A stretch of 64,000 nucleotides of DNA from Sandaracinus amylolyticus (GTDB taxonomy: Bacteria > Myxococcota_A > Polyangia > Polyangiales > Sandaracinaceae): NCBI RefSeq assembly GCF_000737325.1, contig NZ_CP011125.1, positions 8,494,001-8,558,000 of the forward strand. The letters are read 5' to 3'. Numbering within the stretch: the first letter of the stretch is position 1; each line of letters begins with the position of its first letter. The notes under the pieces were generated by a model that saw only the letters and a list, made by a program, of their open reading frames with translations, ran no database searches and had not been told where the DNA came from. A program made the translations under genes and the position numbers. Shown here piece by piece: positions 36,699 through 45,593 of this stretch.

Positions 36699-37043
36699 TC
36701 AGCGCGCGACGCGAGCCCTGCGACGGTTGGTGGACGGAAGCGTCTGGGCTGCGAGCTCGGCGCGCAGCGTCGCGTTCTCGGCGAGGAGCTCCTCGCGGCT
36801 GCTCGAGACGGAGACGGTCTCGACGATCGGCGCTGGGCGCGAGAGCGACGTCGTCTGCCCGACCGCCTCGGAGTACTTGAGGTAGGTGTCGATCGACGCG
36901 ACGACCACACGCGCCTCGACCGTGATGAGGTCGATCCCGACCAACGACACGCGCACCCACGCGTCGATCACGATGCCCTTGTCGAGCACGCGATCGAGCA
37001 CGTCGATCAGGCTGGTTCCTCCCGGAGTCCGCTCGACGGCCAT
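36699..37043 (-). CDS. gvpA: Gas vesicle structural protein GvpA with C-terminal extension
   Basis: 114 residues. [62 protein letters not shown] is a full GvpA: N-terminal helix, LDKG turn, two shell-forming strands and the YLKY helix. Typical GvpA ends soon after; this one carries ~45 more residues with an acidic heptad-like helix ([19 protein letters not shown]) and a basic end. GvpA forms the ribs of the hollow gas-filled protein shell. It starts 9 bp after the gvpJ-like gene. Confidence 0.92.
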   Translation of the reverse strand: MAVERTPGGTSLIDVLDRVLDKGIVIDAWVRVSLVGIDLITVEARVVVASIDTYLKYSEAVGQTTSLSRPAPIVETVSVSSSREELLAENATLRAELAAQTLPSTNRRRARVAR

Positions 37044-37052
37044 GTGTGCCCC

Positions 37053-37481
37053 TCACCCCTTCTTCGCGGTTTTGGCCGGTTCGCGGTCCGATCGCCGCGA
37101 AGTCTTCTTGCGTGCCGCCTGCGCCGTGCGCTCCGCACCGACGCGCGCTCGCACCGGACGCGACGCAGCGGCGGGCGGAAGACCCAGCGCGGCCACGCGC
37201 TCCTCGAGCGCGCGTAGCTCGCGGCGCAGCGCAGCGTTCTCCTCGGCGAGCGCCGATGCGCGCCCTGGCGCGAGGTGCTGATCGTGCTTCCACCAGTCCA
37301 GCCCGATCGCCTCGGCCTTGTCGAGCGAGCACACGATCAGCCGGATCCGGATCGTCAGCAGCTCGACCTCGGCGAGCGACACGCGCACGTCGCCGGCGAT
37401 CACCAGGCCTTTGTCGAGCACGCGATCGAGCACGTCGACGAGGCCCGTCGAGCGTGACCGTGTCGTGAGGTCCGTCGCCAT
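37053..37481 (-). CDS. GvpJ-like GvpA-family protein with coiled-coil tail
   Basis: 142 residues. [53 protein letters not shown] is a GvpA-family core with the extra charged residues of GvpJ/M. It is followed by a coiled coil (ASALAEENAALRRELRALEERVAAL) and a Lys/Arg-rich end. It is probably a minor tip or nucleation component. As first gene of the minus-strand cluster it marks the promoter side; the divergent gene starts 168 bp away. Confidence 0.85.
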   Translation of the reverse strand: MATDLTTRSRSTGLVDVLDRVLDKGLVIAGDVRVSLAEVELLTIRIRLIVCSLDKAEAIGLDWWKHDQHLAPGRASALAEENAALRRELRALEERVAALGLPPAAASRPVRARVGAERTAQAARKKTSRRSDREPAKTAKKG

Positions 37482-37600
37482 GAGGGAGCGTCCGCACCTC
37501 GTCCCCGCACGAGCGCCTCACAAGGGGCTGCTCGCGTCCCCTCACGATCCGTGGCGTTTCTACCCAGCGACCCGGTGCTCTGGGTCACGAGTTCACGGAG

Positions 37601-37615
37601 GGCACATCCGTTGCG
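37601..37615 (+). promoter_or_regulatory. Candidate sigma-54 promoter
   Basis: GGCAC-atccg-TTGCG has the invariant -24 GG and -12 GC of sigma-54 promoters at the right spacing, 35 bp upstream of the GTG at 37650. The start site would fall near 37626. No upstream activator site could be identified by eye. Confidence 0.4.
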
Positions 37616-37649
37616 TAGGAGCAGGTGGACCCGAGATCAGGAGGCCATC

Positions 37650-38036
37650 GTGGTTCGCTTCGTCCATCGATTCGACGCGATCGTCCGCGCGCACGACCGC
37701 GCGCCGTACCTCGCGTTCGCGTGCGCAGGACCGCGCCCGGACGACGACCTGTGGGACGCGTGGCTGGTGTTCGTGCCGCTCGAGGACGGCGCGACGATCG
37801 CGACCGATCGGGAGACGACGCAGCCCTCGCTCGATGCCGTCGACTACTGGGTCGGCGGCCTCTCGCACGTCTACCTCGAGGGCGCGCTCGATCGTGCGAG
37901 CGGGCGCACGCCGCGCGTCATGTCGCCCCGCCGGCTCGGCGCGGTCGCGCGATCGACCACGCTGCGCCCGCGCGTGCCGCGCCTCCACACGCCCCGCGGG
38001 CGCATCACCTCCCCGCGCACGACACGCCCTCGCTGA
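37650..38036 (+). CDS. Hypothetical protein divergent from the gas-vesicle cluster, 128 aa
   Basis: From GTG 37650, with AGGAGG (37639-37644) 5 nt ahead. MVRFVHRFDAIVRAHDRAPYLAFACAGPRPDDDLWDAWLVFVPLEDGATIATDRETTQ suggests a small alpha/beta domain; the last 40 residues are Arg/Pro/Thr-rich. I do not recognise the family. A sigma-54-like promoter precedes it, and it shares the intergenic region with the gas-vesicle operon, so coregulation is possible. Confidence 0.6.
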   Translation: MVRFVHRFDAIVRAHDRAPYLAFACAGPRPDDDLWDAWLVFVPLEDGATIATDRETTQPSLDAVDYWVGGLSHVYLEGALDRASGRTPRVMSPRRLGAVARSTTLRPRVPRLHTPRGRITSPRTTRPR

Positions 38037-38178
38037 GCGCGCGGTCGATCGCCGCGATCCACGGATCACCCGCGGCGCCGGGCATCGCGCGGGCCTCGAC
38101 GAGGAACGCGCGCGCCGCGTCGCGATCGCCGTCGCAGGGGCTGCGCGCCGGGTGCGGCATCGGAACGTCGCGACGCAT
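38005..38178 (-). CDS. Possible small protein, 57 aa
   Basis: The frame reads SPCDGDRDAARAFLVEARAMPGAAGDPWIAAIDRALSEGVSCAGR and has G or C in nearly every third position, as in real genes here. Starts at 38178, 38160 or 38217 are possible. It overlaps the 3' end of the convergent 37650-38036 gene by 32 bp. It has two cysteines and no known motif. It could be a fragment of a larger lost gene. Confidence 0.35.
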   Translation of the reverse strand: MRRDVPMPHPARSPCDGDRDAARAFLVEARAMPGAAGDPWIAAIDRALSEGVSCAGR

Positions 38179-38305
38179 GCGCCGTCTCGCCGCCGGGACG
38201 CGACCCGGTTCGCGCACCCTCTGCCGAGAGCAACGCCGCGCGTGCAGACCCAGGGAGGGACTCGCGGTTCACTCCCAGGGTCCGGCGCGCAACGCGAACC
38301 GCGGC

Positions 38306-40273
38306 TCAGATCGAGAAGCTGATGTCGTGTCGGGCAGCGACGTCAGCGATCCACTTCACGTACTCGGATACGAGTGTGTAGATGCCGCCGTCACCGCACG
38401 GCCTCCCAGCTTCGCGCGTCGCTCGGGACGTGATGCCGGCCAGCTTCCACTCAGCCCCGATCTTCACATAGACGGGCCCGCCGGAGTCGCCGTTGCAAGT
38501 GTCGATGTCGAGCCCCTTGCGACCCGCGACGAACTCGAGACGCGGAGAGTAGTTGAGCGTGCGTGCGAGCCCCTCGTATGCACTCACGCTGTCGCGGGGG
38601 GGCACCGGGCCGAGCGGGAGGATGGCTTTCCGCTTCTCACCGAAGCCGGTGCTGCCCCACTGGTCTGCGTTCCCGAACCCCACTGCAGTGATCTCGTTCT
38701 CCTTCATCAGTTCTTCGCGCGAAGCGATCGAGAGCGCCGCTTGCTTCGCCTCCTTCGCCAGGACGACGAGCACGAGGTCGCCGCCCGGAATGCCGCGCCG
38801 GTACTCGTGATGGCGCACCGACCCCTCTGCTTCGACGACATCCCCGCTTTCCAGGAAGATGCCGTGGACGCTGCGCCCGCCGAGCAGCACGCGCGTCACT
38901 CGGCCCGCGGCGTCGCAGTGCGCCGCCGAGAGCACGAGCCGCGGGGCGATCAGCACGCCGCTGCACTGCCAACCGCGACCCTCGAGCTCGATGCACGCGC
39001 AGTCGGGGAACTCCCCGGCGGCGGCGGGAGCGCCTCCGAGAATTCGCTCGGCCATTCGATCCGCGCTCTCGACTTGGCGCGCGACTCGCGGCGCGCTCGC
39101 GCCGATCTCGAGCAAGCGCGCCTTCGCGTGCTGGTCCGTTGCGAGCTCGACGACCGAAGTCCAGTCACGCGCGATCGCGCGCGATGCGATCCGCTCGGGC
39201 GGAGCGACCGGCGGCGCTTCGGGCCAGTCCCCTGCTGCCGACCCGGTGTTCTGCGCCTTCGTCGCCGCCTCGACCGCCGCCGCCAGCACGGCGATCCTCT
39301 CCTCCAGCGCCGCGATGCGGTCCGGGCCCTCGCAGCCGCAGTCGCTCGCTCGCGACGTACCTCGCGAGCGCTCGGACGCCAGGCTCCGGAACCGGATCGA
39401 GTCTGCCGAGAGAATCGGAACCGGCGCAACCGACGCGTTGCGATCGAGCTCGTGATCCGAGAGGACGTCCGCGCGTCGCACCGCATCGGCGAAGCGGAGC
39501 CCGCACCAACTCTCGATGCGCCGCAGCGAAACCTGGTACGTCTTGAGCTCGTTGTACTTCGCACCCTGCTTGTCGTTCCAGGCGTCGACTTGACTCATCG
39601 CGAAGCACGCCGCGGCAAGCGAGTCCCCACCGCGCTCGTCACGAAGGACGATGACCTTCCAGTAGACCTTCGGGATGCGATAGCCCGGCGCGATGCGCTC
39701 CAGCACCTCCTCGCTCAGCTCCGAGTATCGCGGGTCGTCGTCCTCGAACACCGGCCCGGTGAACACGCATAGCCGGTACGAGTTGTCCGCGGCGCGCTCG
39801 AGCACCCAGTCCTCGAGCTCCGCCCACTCGTCCTGGTTGAAGTTCTTGTGCTGAGGCGCGGAGTTCGTGAGGAAGAACGTCGCGTCGTTGGCGTGCTTCG
39901 CCTCCTTCGGCGTCTCGCCCCACACCACGTCGAGCCGGCGCACGAGATGCCCATGATCGAACGCGCTCTCGCTGTAGCCGTCGCGATCGCTCGTTTGCGC
40001 GCTCTCGGCTCGCGGATCGGGCTGCCAGCGAGGCCGCTTCGAGATGCCCCGCACGCGTCGCGCGCCATCGATGTTGCACGCCGCGTAAACAGCGAGGCGC
40101 CTCCGGCGGTTCAGCACGAGCGAGTAGTGGATGTAGTCGAGCGGCTCGCCTCCTCGATAGGCCTGCGCGAGCGTGCTCGGCTCGAGCGTCGGCAACGACA
40201 CTTCGAAGCCGCGTCCCAGGAAGCTCGGATCGTACGGCATCAGGTACGGCAGGTACGGGTGGATCATCGTCAC
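38306..40273 (-). CDS. Fusion of DNA/RNA non-specific endonuclease and trypsin-like protease
   Basis: 655 residues from GTG 40273 (overlaps the CHAT stop as GTGA; ATG 40267 alternative). Residues ~20-270 resemble the beta-beta-alpha NUC endonuclease: SAFDHGHLVRRLD with catalytic H109 (the usual DRGH reads DHGH), TNSAPQHKNFNQDEWAELE, and LCVFTGPVFEDDDPRY. A Cys/Ala-rich coiled coil links to a chymotrypsin-fold protease with H452 (SAAHC), D499 (GGDLVLVVLA) and S597 (CNGDSGGPVYVK). No signal peptide is present, so both activities appear cytosolic. Proteolytic self-release or activation of the nuclease is a natural inference. It is the last gene of the CHAT-containing run. Confidence 0.85.
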   Translation of the reverse strand: MTMIHPYLPYLMPYDPSFLGRGFEVSLPTLEPSTLAQAYRGGEPLDYIHYSLVLNRRRRLAVYAACNIDGARRVRGISKRPRWQPDPRAESAQTSDRDGYSESAFDHGHLVRRLDVVWGETPKEAKHANDATFFLTNSAPQHKNFNQDEWAELEDWVLERAADNSYRLCVFTGPVFEDDDPRYSELSEEVLERIAPGYRIPKVYWKVIVLRDERGGDSLAAACFAMSQVDAWNDKQGAKYNELKTYQVSLRRIESWCGLRFADAVRRADVLSDHELDRNASVAPVPILSADSIRFRSLASERSRGTSRASDCGCEGPDRIAALEERIAVLAAAVEAATKAQNTGSAAGDWPEAPPVAPPERIASRAIARDWTSVVELATDQHAKARLLEIGASAPRVARQVESADRMAERILGGAPAAAGEFPDCACIELEGRGWQCSGVLIAPRLVLSAAHCDAAGRVTRVLLGGRSVHGIFLESGDVVEAEGSVRHHEYRRGIPGGDLVLVVLAKEAKQAALSIASREELMKENEITAVGFGNADQWGSTGFGEKRKAILPLGPVPPRDSVSAYEGLARTLNYSPRLEFVAGRKGLDIDTCNGDSGGPVYVKIGAEWKLAGITSRATREAGRPCGDGGIYTLVSEYVKWIADVAARHDISFSI

Positions 40274-43200
40274 GCCTCCTCCTTCTCCAGCGCGCTCGCA
40301 GCGTCCGCGAGCTCGCGGAACCCCGGTCCGATCGCTGCGAAGAGTCGGAGCAGATCGCGGGTCGCGCGCTGCCCGAGCACGATCGCGCGTCGCGACACGT
40401 CCGCGTGAATCGCTCGGGCGATCTCCGCGACGGCTTCGCCCTTCGCCGTCGCGAGATCGGCGAGCAGCGCGGGCAGCCGCTCGCGCGCCGTCGTCGTTCC
40501 TCCCGACAGCAGATCCGGTCGAGGGTGCGTCATCGCACCTCGACCGAGCGCGCGACGCGCGAGCTGGTGCTCCGCCCAGATGCGCAGGCGTTGGGAGTCG
40601 ATGTCCCTTCGGCGCTCGCGCTCGACCAGCTCCGCGGCTCTGCCGTAGAGCTCGAGGGCCGCATCGGCCCTGCCTTGATGCAGCCGCACCTGCGCGAGGA
40701 GCCGGCACCGCTCCGACGTCGGATGGACCTGGTGCAGCGAGTCGAGCAGCGCGGCCGCGCGCTCCACGTCGGGCCTCGCCTCGTTCCTCGAGAGCAGATC
40801 GGCGAGGTACTCGACCGTCGTGAGCGGCGGCTCCTCCGACCCCAGCGCGCGCACGAACAGCTCGATGGCGTCCTCGTCCATGCCCAGCGCGCGATGCACC
40901 GCCGCGACACGCTCGAGTGCCCTCCCGGTCGCGAGCGCGGGCGCGTCCAGCACCGCGCGCAACGCCGCCGCGCGCTCGCGCAGTGCGGGCAGCTCGCCGC
41001 GCATGCCGACCTGCGCGTCCCCCATGATCGAGATCGCCACCTCGATCACCTCCGCGCCCGAGACGAACGCACCGGGCTCCGTGCTCCCCCCGCCGCGGAG
41101 CGTGAACGCCGGATCGCCGTAACACTGGTACGCGCTCCACACCTCGCGCCCGCGGTCCTCGCGTTCCAGCGCGATGCGCGCCGAGCACACCGCGTCGGCG
41201 AGCGTCGCGCCCGCCAAGAGACCGCGGTACAGCTCCATCGCGAACACCCGCGCGAGCGAGTCGGGCACCTTGCGCGCCGCGCCGACGAACACCCGTGCCC
41301 CTCGGCTCATGAACGCCGCCGCCAAGCTCGACATCGAGCTGCTCGCCACGCGCCCCGCCTCGCACGCGTTCAACACCACGACGGTCGGACACGTCTCCAT
41401 CGCCGACGCGAGCGCTCCGTCGAGCAACAGCCCGCCGCCGAGCGCGACCTTGCCGCCGCTCTGCGCGGTGCCGTGCGCGGCGACGTGGAGGATGCGCACC
41501 GGCGCCGCGAAGAGCGCGCGCACCGCGTCCTCACCGCTCCTCTGCGCCAGCGTCGTGACCTCGTAGCCCGCCCGCTCGAGCAGGCCCGAGACGCCCATCG
41601 CCTCGAGCCGCGCCTCGCTCAGCTCTCCCCCGCCGTCGGCGGGGTCACCGATCACCACCGCGCGATGAGCGACCGCCTCGCGCCCCTCGCCCCCCCGCAC
41701 GTCGCGCAGCCGCCGCACGATGGGATGGCGCAGCGCGAGCGGCGCACCGTCCACCACGATCGACTCCCACGCGTAGCTCGCGCTCACCTCGTCGAGCTCG
41801 AGCTCGAGCGCGGTGGCGCCCTTCCTCAGGTCGGGTGGGACGAGCGCGAGCCCGTCCACGACCGTGCTCGGCACCGTGTGCTCGAGGGTCCGCGGCGCCG
41901 CTCCCCCGTCGCTGACGCGGAACCGCAGCTTCTGCGCCCCGTGGTACTCGATGCTCCAGCGCGTCAGCCGGCGCTCGCCCGCGCTCGCCGCGCGCGCCCC
42001 CAGGTACCCGCTCCCCCGCGCCATCGCCTCGGTCGCGATCCGCTCGCCGCGCGACGCGTAGCGCGCGAGGGCCCGCGTCGCGCGGATCGCGAGGTCCTCG
42101 TGCCGCTCGGTGATCCTCACGACGAGCTCGATGCCGAGCTGGTCCGCGGCGTCGTGCGCGCCCTCGGCGATCGCCACCGCCGCTTCCTCCACGCTCACGC
42201 CCTCGCCGGGCCTCGACCCGACGAGCTGCACCCCGACGGCGAGCCGTTCGAGCTTCTGCTCCGCCTTCTTCTCGCGCGGCACGAAGAGCCGGAGCAGCGC
42301 GCGCTGCACGATCGCCGCGAGGGAGCGCGCCGTCACCGCGTACGACGAGCCCAGCGAGACGATCGCGACGTCCTCCGTCACCAGGACCTCGCCGCCGATC
42401 GGAAGGACGCCGAGCTGCTGGTGGCGCTCGACGAGGCTCCACCCTTCGACCCGACCCAGCCGCGGAAGAGGCTCGCCGTCGTAGTGGGGGATCACGAGCG
42501 CGGTGGGCGGATCGTCGCCGCGATCCTTGGCGCTCGAGAGCGCGCCGTGGACGACCTTGGCGATCACCTTCGGCCTCGCCGGCGCCGCGGGCTCGTCACC
42601 GAGGGCCGCGGCGACGAGATCGTGCTCGGTGGGCAGCCGCAGCAGCGCGGGGATGTCTGCACCGTCGGCCACGGGGATCGCCCGTGGGGGCGCGCTCGGC
42701 GGGAGCGTTGCGTCCTCGACGAAGCGCACCACGAGGCCGTGCACCGCGGGATCGGCGAGCAAGCGCCCGAACGTCGCGCCGGCGCGGACCTGGCGATCGC
42801 GATGCGGCCACGCCTCGTCTTCGGCGGCGAGCACCACCGGCACCCCCGGAGGCGGAGCCTCGCTCGCATCGACCACGACCCTCTCGACGAGCGCGTCGCG
42901 GAGCGGCTCGGTGCTCGCCGGAGCGAGCTCGACGAGCCGCCGGCGGAGTAGGGCGCGACGGCGCGCCACGTTCCCGGCGCGCCCGAGCGCGAGCGCGCGC
43001 CCATGATCCTTCGGCAGCCGCGCCGCACCGGTGCCGTGCCCGATCACCGCGACAGCTTGGTCCGGCTCGATCGCACCCTCGGCGACCAGCTCGTAGCCCG
43101 CGCTCGCGAGCGCCTGCGCGAGATCGTCGTACCGCGCGGACGGCGCCGCCCGGGCCGCGGTCCACGTTTCCCCCTTCGGGTCGCGCTGGTGGAGCACGCT

Positions 43201-44598
43201 GGCGGTGGACGGCCAACGCGCCTCGCCGTTGTGCTCGAAGTGCGTGGTGCTCGCGTCGGGCAGCAGCAGCACCTTCCCGCGCGGAGCGCTCGACGCGCGC
43301 ATGCGCACGACCGCGTCCTCCGGCACTGCCTCGCCCTTCGCGGCGCGCTCGATCACCGACCGCGCCTCTCCATCGCCGAAGTACGAGAGGTGGTGGAGCG
43401 AGCGGTGCCGGCGGACCCACCCGCGCTCCCGCGCTCGTCTCGGGAAGCCCGCGCTCATCGACGTGGTGTCGACGACGAAGTCGTGGTCGCTCGCGAACAC
43501 CAGCCGCGACGCCTGCAGCGAGAGCCACCGCGCCGGACCGGTCATCAGCTCCGCGGCGGCCGCCACTCCGATCGGGGTAAGCGGCAGCTCGGTCGGACGT
43601 GTCGCCGCGAGCGCGCGGACGAAGGGCCCCTCGGAGCGCATCGCCGCGACGCCGGGCAGGACCGACGCGTCGATCCCCCGCCCGATGATCGAGAGGAACG
43701 CGGCCTTCGCGAACGCGAACGCATTCGACGCCGCCTCGTCCGCACCGCCGAGCTGGAGCGCCCACTGCGTGACGTTGAGCATGTGCCCGAGCACCGCGGG
43801 CAAGCGCCCCACCAGCGACGTGCCGGCCGCCGGGCACGCGACGCGCACGAAGCGCCCGACCCGCAGCTTCTTCTGTATCAGCACGCCGTCGAGCGTCTCG
43901 AGGACGCCGGCGAGCGCCCTGGCCTCCGGGTTCTCGGCGCGCGCGAGCCAAACGAGCGCGTCCTGCCTTTCGTCGCGGGACAGGTTCGCGCGGCACATCA
44001 GCTCACCGACGAGCCCGCCGCGCGAGTGGGTGACGAGATCGATCATGGCGCCGCCAGGCAGCGCGTTCGCCAGCGCGATCGCGTTGTCGATCGGGCTCTT
44101 GCCGAGCGTGTGGTGCCGCAGTGCGAAGAGTGGACCGCCGAGCGACGCCGGGAGGTTCTTGAACGCCGCCTCCGGCGTGGAGGCGAAGCCGTGGATGAAC
44201 ACGGTCGCGCGCTCGCCGGTGCTCGCCGCGCCCGCGACGGTCTCCCACTCGCCGTTCCACTGCTCGAGCCGATCTCCGCCTGCCCCGAGCAGCTTTCGCT
44301 CGAGCGCCAAGATCTGCTTCACCCCGACGTCGCCAGCGAGCTCACCGAAGTGCTCGACCACCGCGGAGAGATCCGCGGGGTCCACGTCGAGCTTCAGCTG
44401 CAGCAGTCGCCGCTGGCTCGATCGCGTCGTGGGCAGCACCGACGCCGACCTCGCCCACCGTCGGTAGCCGTGCTCGTCTTCGTCCTCGACGACGCGCAAC
44501 GCACTCGATGGCGCATCGCCATCCACCGCGGAGCGCGTCGGGTCCTGGACGATCTCGATCGAGCCGAATTTTCCAAGCCGCTCGGCCATCGCGCGCAC
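40270..44598 (-). CDS. Large lipase-like / CHAT caspase-like protein with TPR-like C-terminus
   Basis: 1442 residues. The N-terminal third contains an alpha/beta-hydrolase-like domain: ATVFIHGFASTPEAAF, MIDLVTHSRGGLVGELM (nucleophile elbow with T in place of the first Gly) and ASDHDFVVDTTSM. A long middle region is unassigned. The CHAT peptidase domain has H1042 in ILHVAAHGTAQ and C1079 in VVVLNACEAGR, the caspase-like dyad, followed by GARVFVGAARKVPDSLA and CYGDPAF. TPR-like helices end the protein. CHAT enzymes cleave partner proteins when activated. The gene overlaps the nuclease-trypsin gene by 4 nt, suggesting that protein as a substrate or partner. ATG 44589 is an alternative start. Confidence 0.85.
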   Translation of the reverse strand: MRAMAERLGKFGSIEIVQDPTRSAVDGDAPSSALRVVEDEDEHGYRRWARSASVLPTTRSSQRRLLQLKLDVDPADLSAVVEHFGELAGDVGVKQILALERKLLGAGGDRLEQWNGEWETVAGAASTGERATVFIHGFASTPEAAFKNLPASLGGPLFALRHHTLGKSPIDNAIALANALPGGAMIDLVTHSRGGLVGELMCRANLSRDERQDALVWLARAENPEARALAGVLETLDGVLIQKKLRVGRFVRVACPAAGTSLVGRLPAVLGHMLNVTQWALQLGGADEAASNAFAFAKAAFLSIIGRGIDASVLPGVAAMRSEGPFVRALAATRPTELPLTPIGVAAAAELMTGPARWLSLQASRLVFASDHDFVVDTTSMSAGFPRRARERGWVRRHRSLHHLSYFGDGEARSVIERAAKGEAVPEDAVVRMRASSAPRGKVLLLPDASTTHFEHNGEARWPSTASVLHQRDPKGETWTAARAAPSARYDDLAQALASAGYELVAEGAIEPDQAVAVIGHGTGAARLPKDHGRALALGRAGNVARRRALLRRRLVELAPASTEPLRDALVERVVVDASEAPPPGVPVVLAAEDEAWPHRDRQVRAGATFGRLLADPAVHGLVVRFVEDATLPPSAPPRAIPVADGADIPALLRLPTEHDLVAAALGDEPAAPARPKVIAKVVHGALSSAKDRGDDPPTALVIPHYDGEPLPRLGRVEGWSLVERHQQLGVLPIGGEVLVTEDVAIVSLGSSYAVTARSLAAIVQRALLRLFVPREKKAEQKLERLAVGVQLVGSRPGEGVSVEEAAVAIAEGAHDAADQLGIELVVRITERHEDLAIRATRALARYASRGERIATEAMARGSGYLGARAASAGERRLTRWSIEYHGAQKLRFRVSDGGAAPRTLEHTVPSTVVDGLALVPPDLRKGATALELELDEVSASYAWESIVVDGAPLALRHPIVRRLRDVRGGEGREAVAHRAVVIGDPADGGGELSEARLEAMGVSGLLERAGYEVTTLAQRSGEDAVRALFAAPVRILHVAAHGTAQSGGKVALGGGLLLDGALASAMETCPTVVVLNACEAGRVASSSMSSLAAAFMSRGARVFVGAARKVPDSLARVFAMELYRGLLAGATLADAVCSARIALEREDRGREVWSAYQCYGDPAFTLRGGGSTEPGAFVSGAEVIEVAISIMGDAQVGMRGELPALRERAAALRAVLDAPALATGRALERVAAVHRALGMDEDAIELFVRALGSEEPPLTTVEYLADLLSRNEARPDVERAAALLDSLHQVHPTSERCRLLAQVRLHQGRADAALELYGRAAELVERERRRDIDSQRLRIWAEHQLARRALGRGAMTHPRPDLLSGGTTTARERLPALLADLATAKGEAVAEIARAIHADVSRRAIVLGQRATRDLLRLFAAIGPGFRELADAASALEKEEA

Positions 44599-44655
44599 CC
44601 TCCCGCGTCCGAGCGCACCCGCGCGGACGTGAACGTCAGCAGAGGAACGGGTCGA

Positions 44656-45525
44656 TCAGCTCTCGGGCGAGACCGGCTGCGCGGGGCTCGCCGCTGCGGT
44701 CTCGCGAGCCCGAGGCTCGATCGGCGCGGTGAGCGCGTCGGCGAGGCGAGGCCGGGTCTCGGAGAACGTGGCGCGCGCGGCAGCGCGGAGGTGGTCCAGG
44801 CGATCGAGCAGCACGTCGAGCGCGATCTGCAGGTCGTCGGCGTCATCGGCGCGCCTTACTGCGCGGTCGACCTCGGCGCGCTTCGCGCCCGTGACATGCG
44901 AGTCCGCGAGCTCGATCGCGTCCTCGGCGGCCTGCAGCACCTGATCGGTCAGCGCAGGGAACCGGGCACGCACGCTGCGCGCGCCGGACACGATCGCGCG
45001 CGCCTCGCTCGGCAACGCGCGCGTGGGCTTGATCGGAGCGCCGAAGCCGAGGGCGTCGCGCGCAGGGTCGCCGGGGCGCGTGGTGTCCTCGACGATCGCG
45101 CGGAGCGTCGAGAGCTTGCGCGCCAGCTCGCCGAGCGGTGAGGCCGCCCCGGGCGCGCCCGCGATCCGATCGCGGCGCGAGGCGTCGAGACGGTCGAACG
45201 CGGTCCACGCCGCGGCATGGAAGCCTCGCGGCAGCGCCGGGTCGAGGATCGCGCGGTACTTCCACGCGAGCTTCAAGCGGACCTCGGCGTTTTTCAGCGC
45301 GACGTCGAAGCTCTCCACCGAGCGATCCGAGCGCTCCGCCGGCGCGAGCACGACTGGCTCGAAGTGCGGCCGCTCCAACTCGTCCGCCTCCGCGACCGCT
45401 GAGGGCTCGGCGCCATTCGTCCGAGGCTCGGCGGCGTCCGTCCGGCCCCCACCGGCGTTCTTCTTGGCCCGACCGGCGTTCCTCTTGGCCCCACCGGCGT
45501 TCTTCTTCCCGCGTGCGGTCGCCAC
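44656..45525 (-). CDS. Helical hypothetical protein with basic repeat N-terminus, 289 aa
   Basis: I take GTG 45525 (preceded by GGGGGAG) over ATG 45669, which would overlap the upstream ATPase gene. The start (KKNAGGA/KRNAGRA/KKNAGGG) comes from 21-bp DNA repeats around 45446-45510. The rest is helical, without catalytic motifs: SFDVALKNAEVRLKLAWKYRAILD...LPSEARAIVSGARSVRARFPALTDQVLQAAEDAIEL. It is placed 57 bp before the CHAT gene and 68 bp after the ATPase gene, so it may be an adaptor between the two. Confidence 0.65.
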   Translation of the reverse strand: MATARGKKNAGGAKRNAGRAKKNAGGGRTDAAEPRTNGAEPSAVAEADELERPHFEPVVLAPAERSDRSVESFDVALKNAEVRLKLAWKYRAILDPALPRGFHAAAWTAFDRLDASRRDRIAGAPGAASPLGELARKLSTLRAIVEDTTRPGDPARDALGFGAPIKPTRALPSEARAIVSGARSVRARFPALTDQVLQAAEDAIELADSHVTGAKRAEVDRAVRRADDADDLQIALDVLLDRLDHLRAAARATFSETRPRLADALTAPIEPRARETAAASPAQPVSPES

Positions 45526-45593
45526 GTTGCTCCCCCGTGCTGTGGACGCGTCAAGCTCGCTCGGTACGCGCGGGGGCGTCAAGGGCCCGAGGG

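Noticed and set aside
38306-41392. 1028-residue form of the nuclease-trypsin protein
   Set aside because: The extra N-terminal part is antisense-like Arg/Gly-rich sequence overlapping the CHAT gene in another frame.
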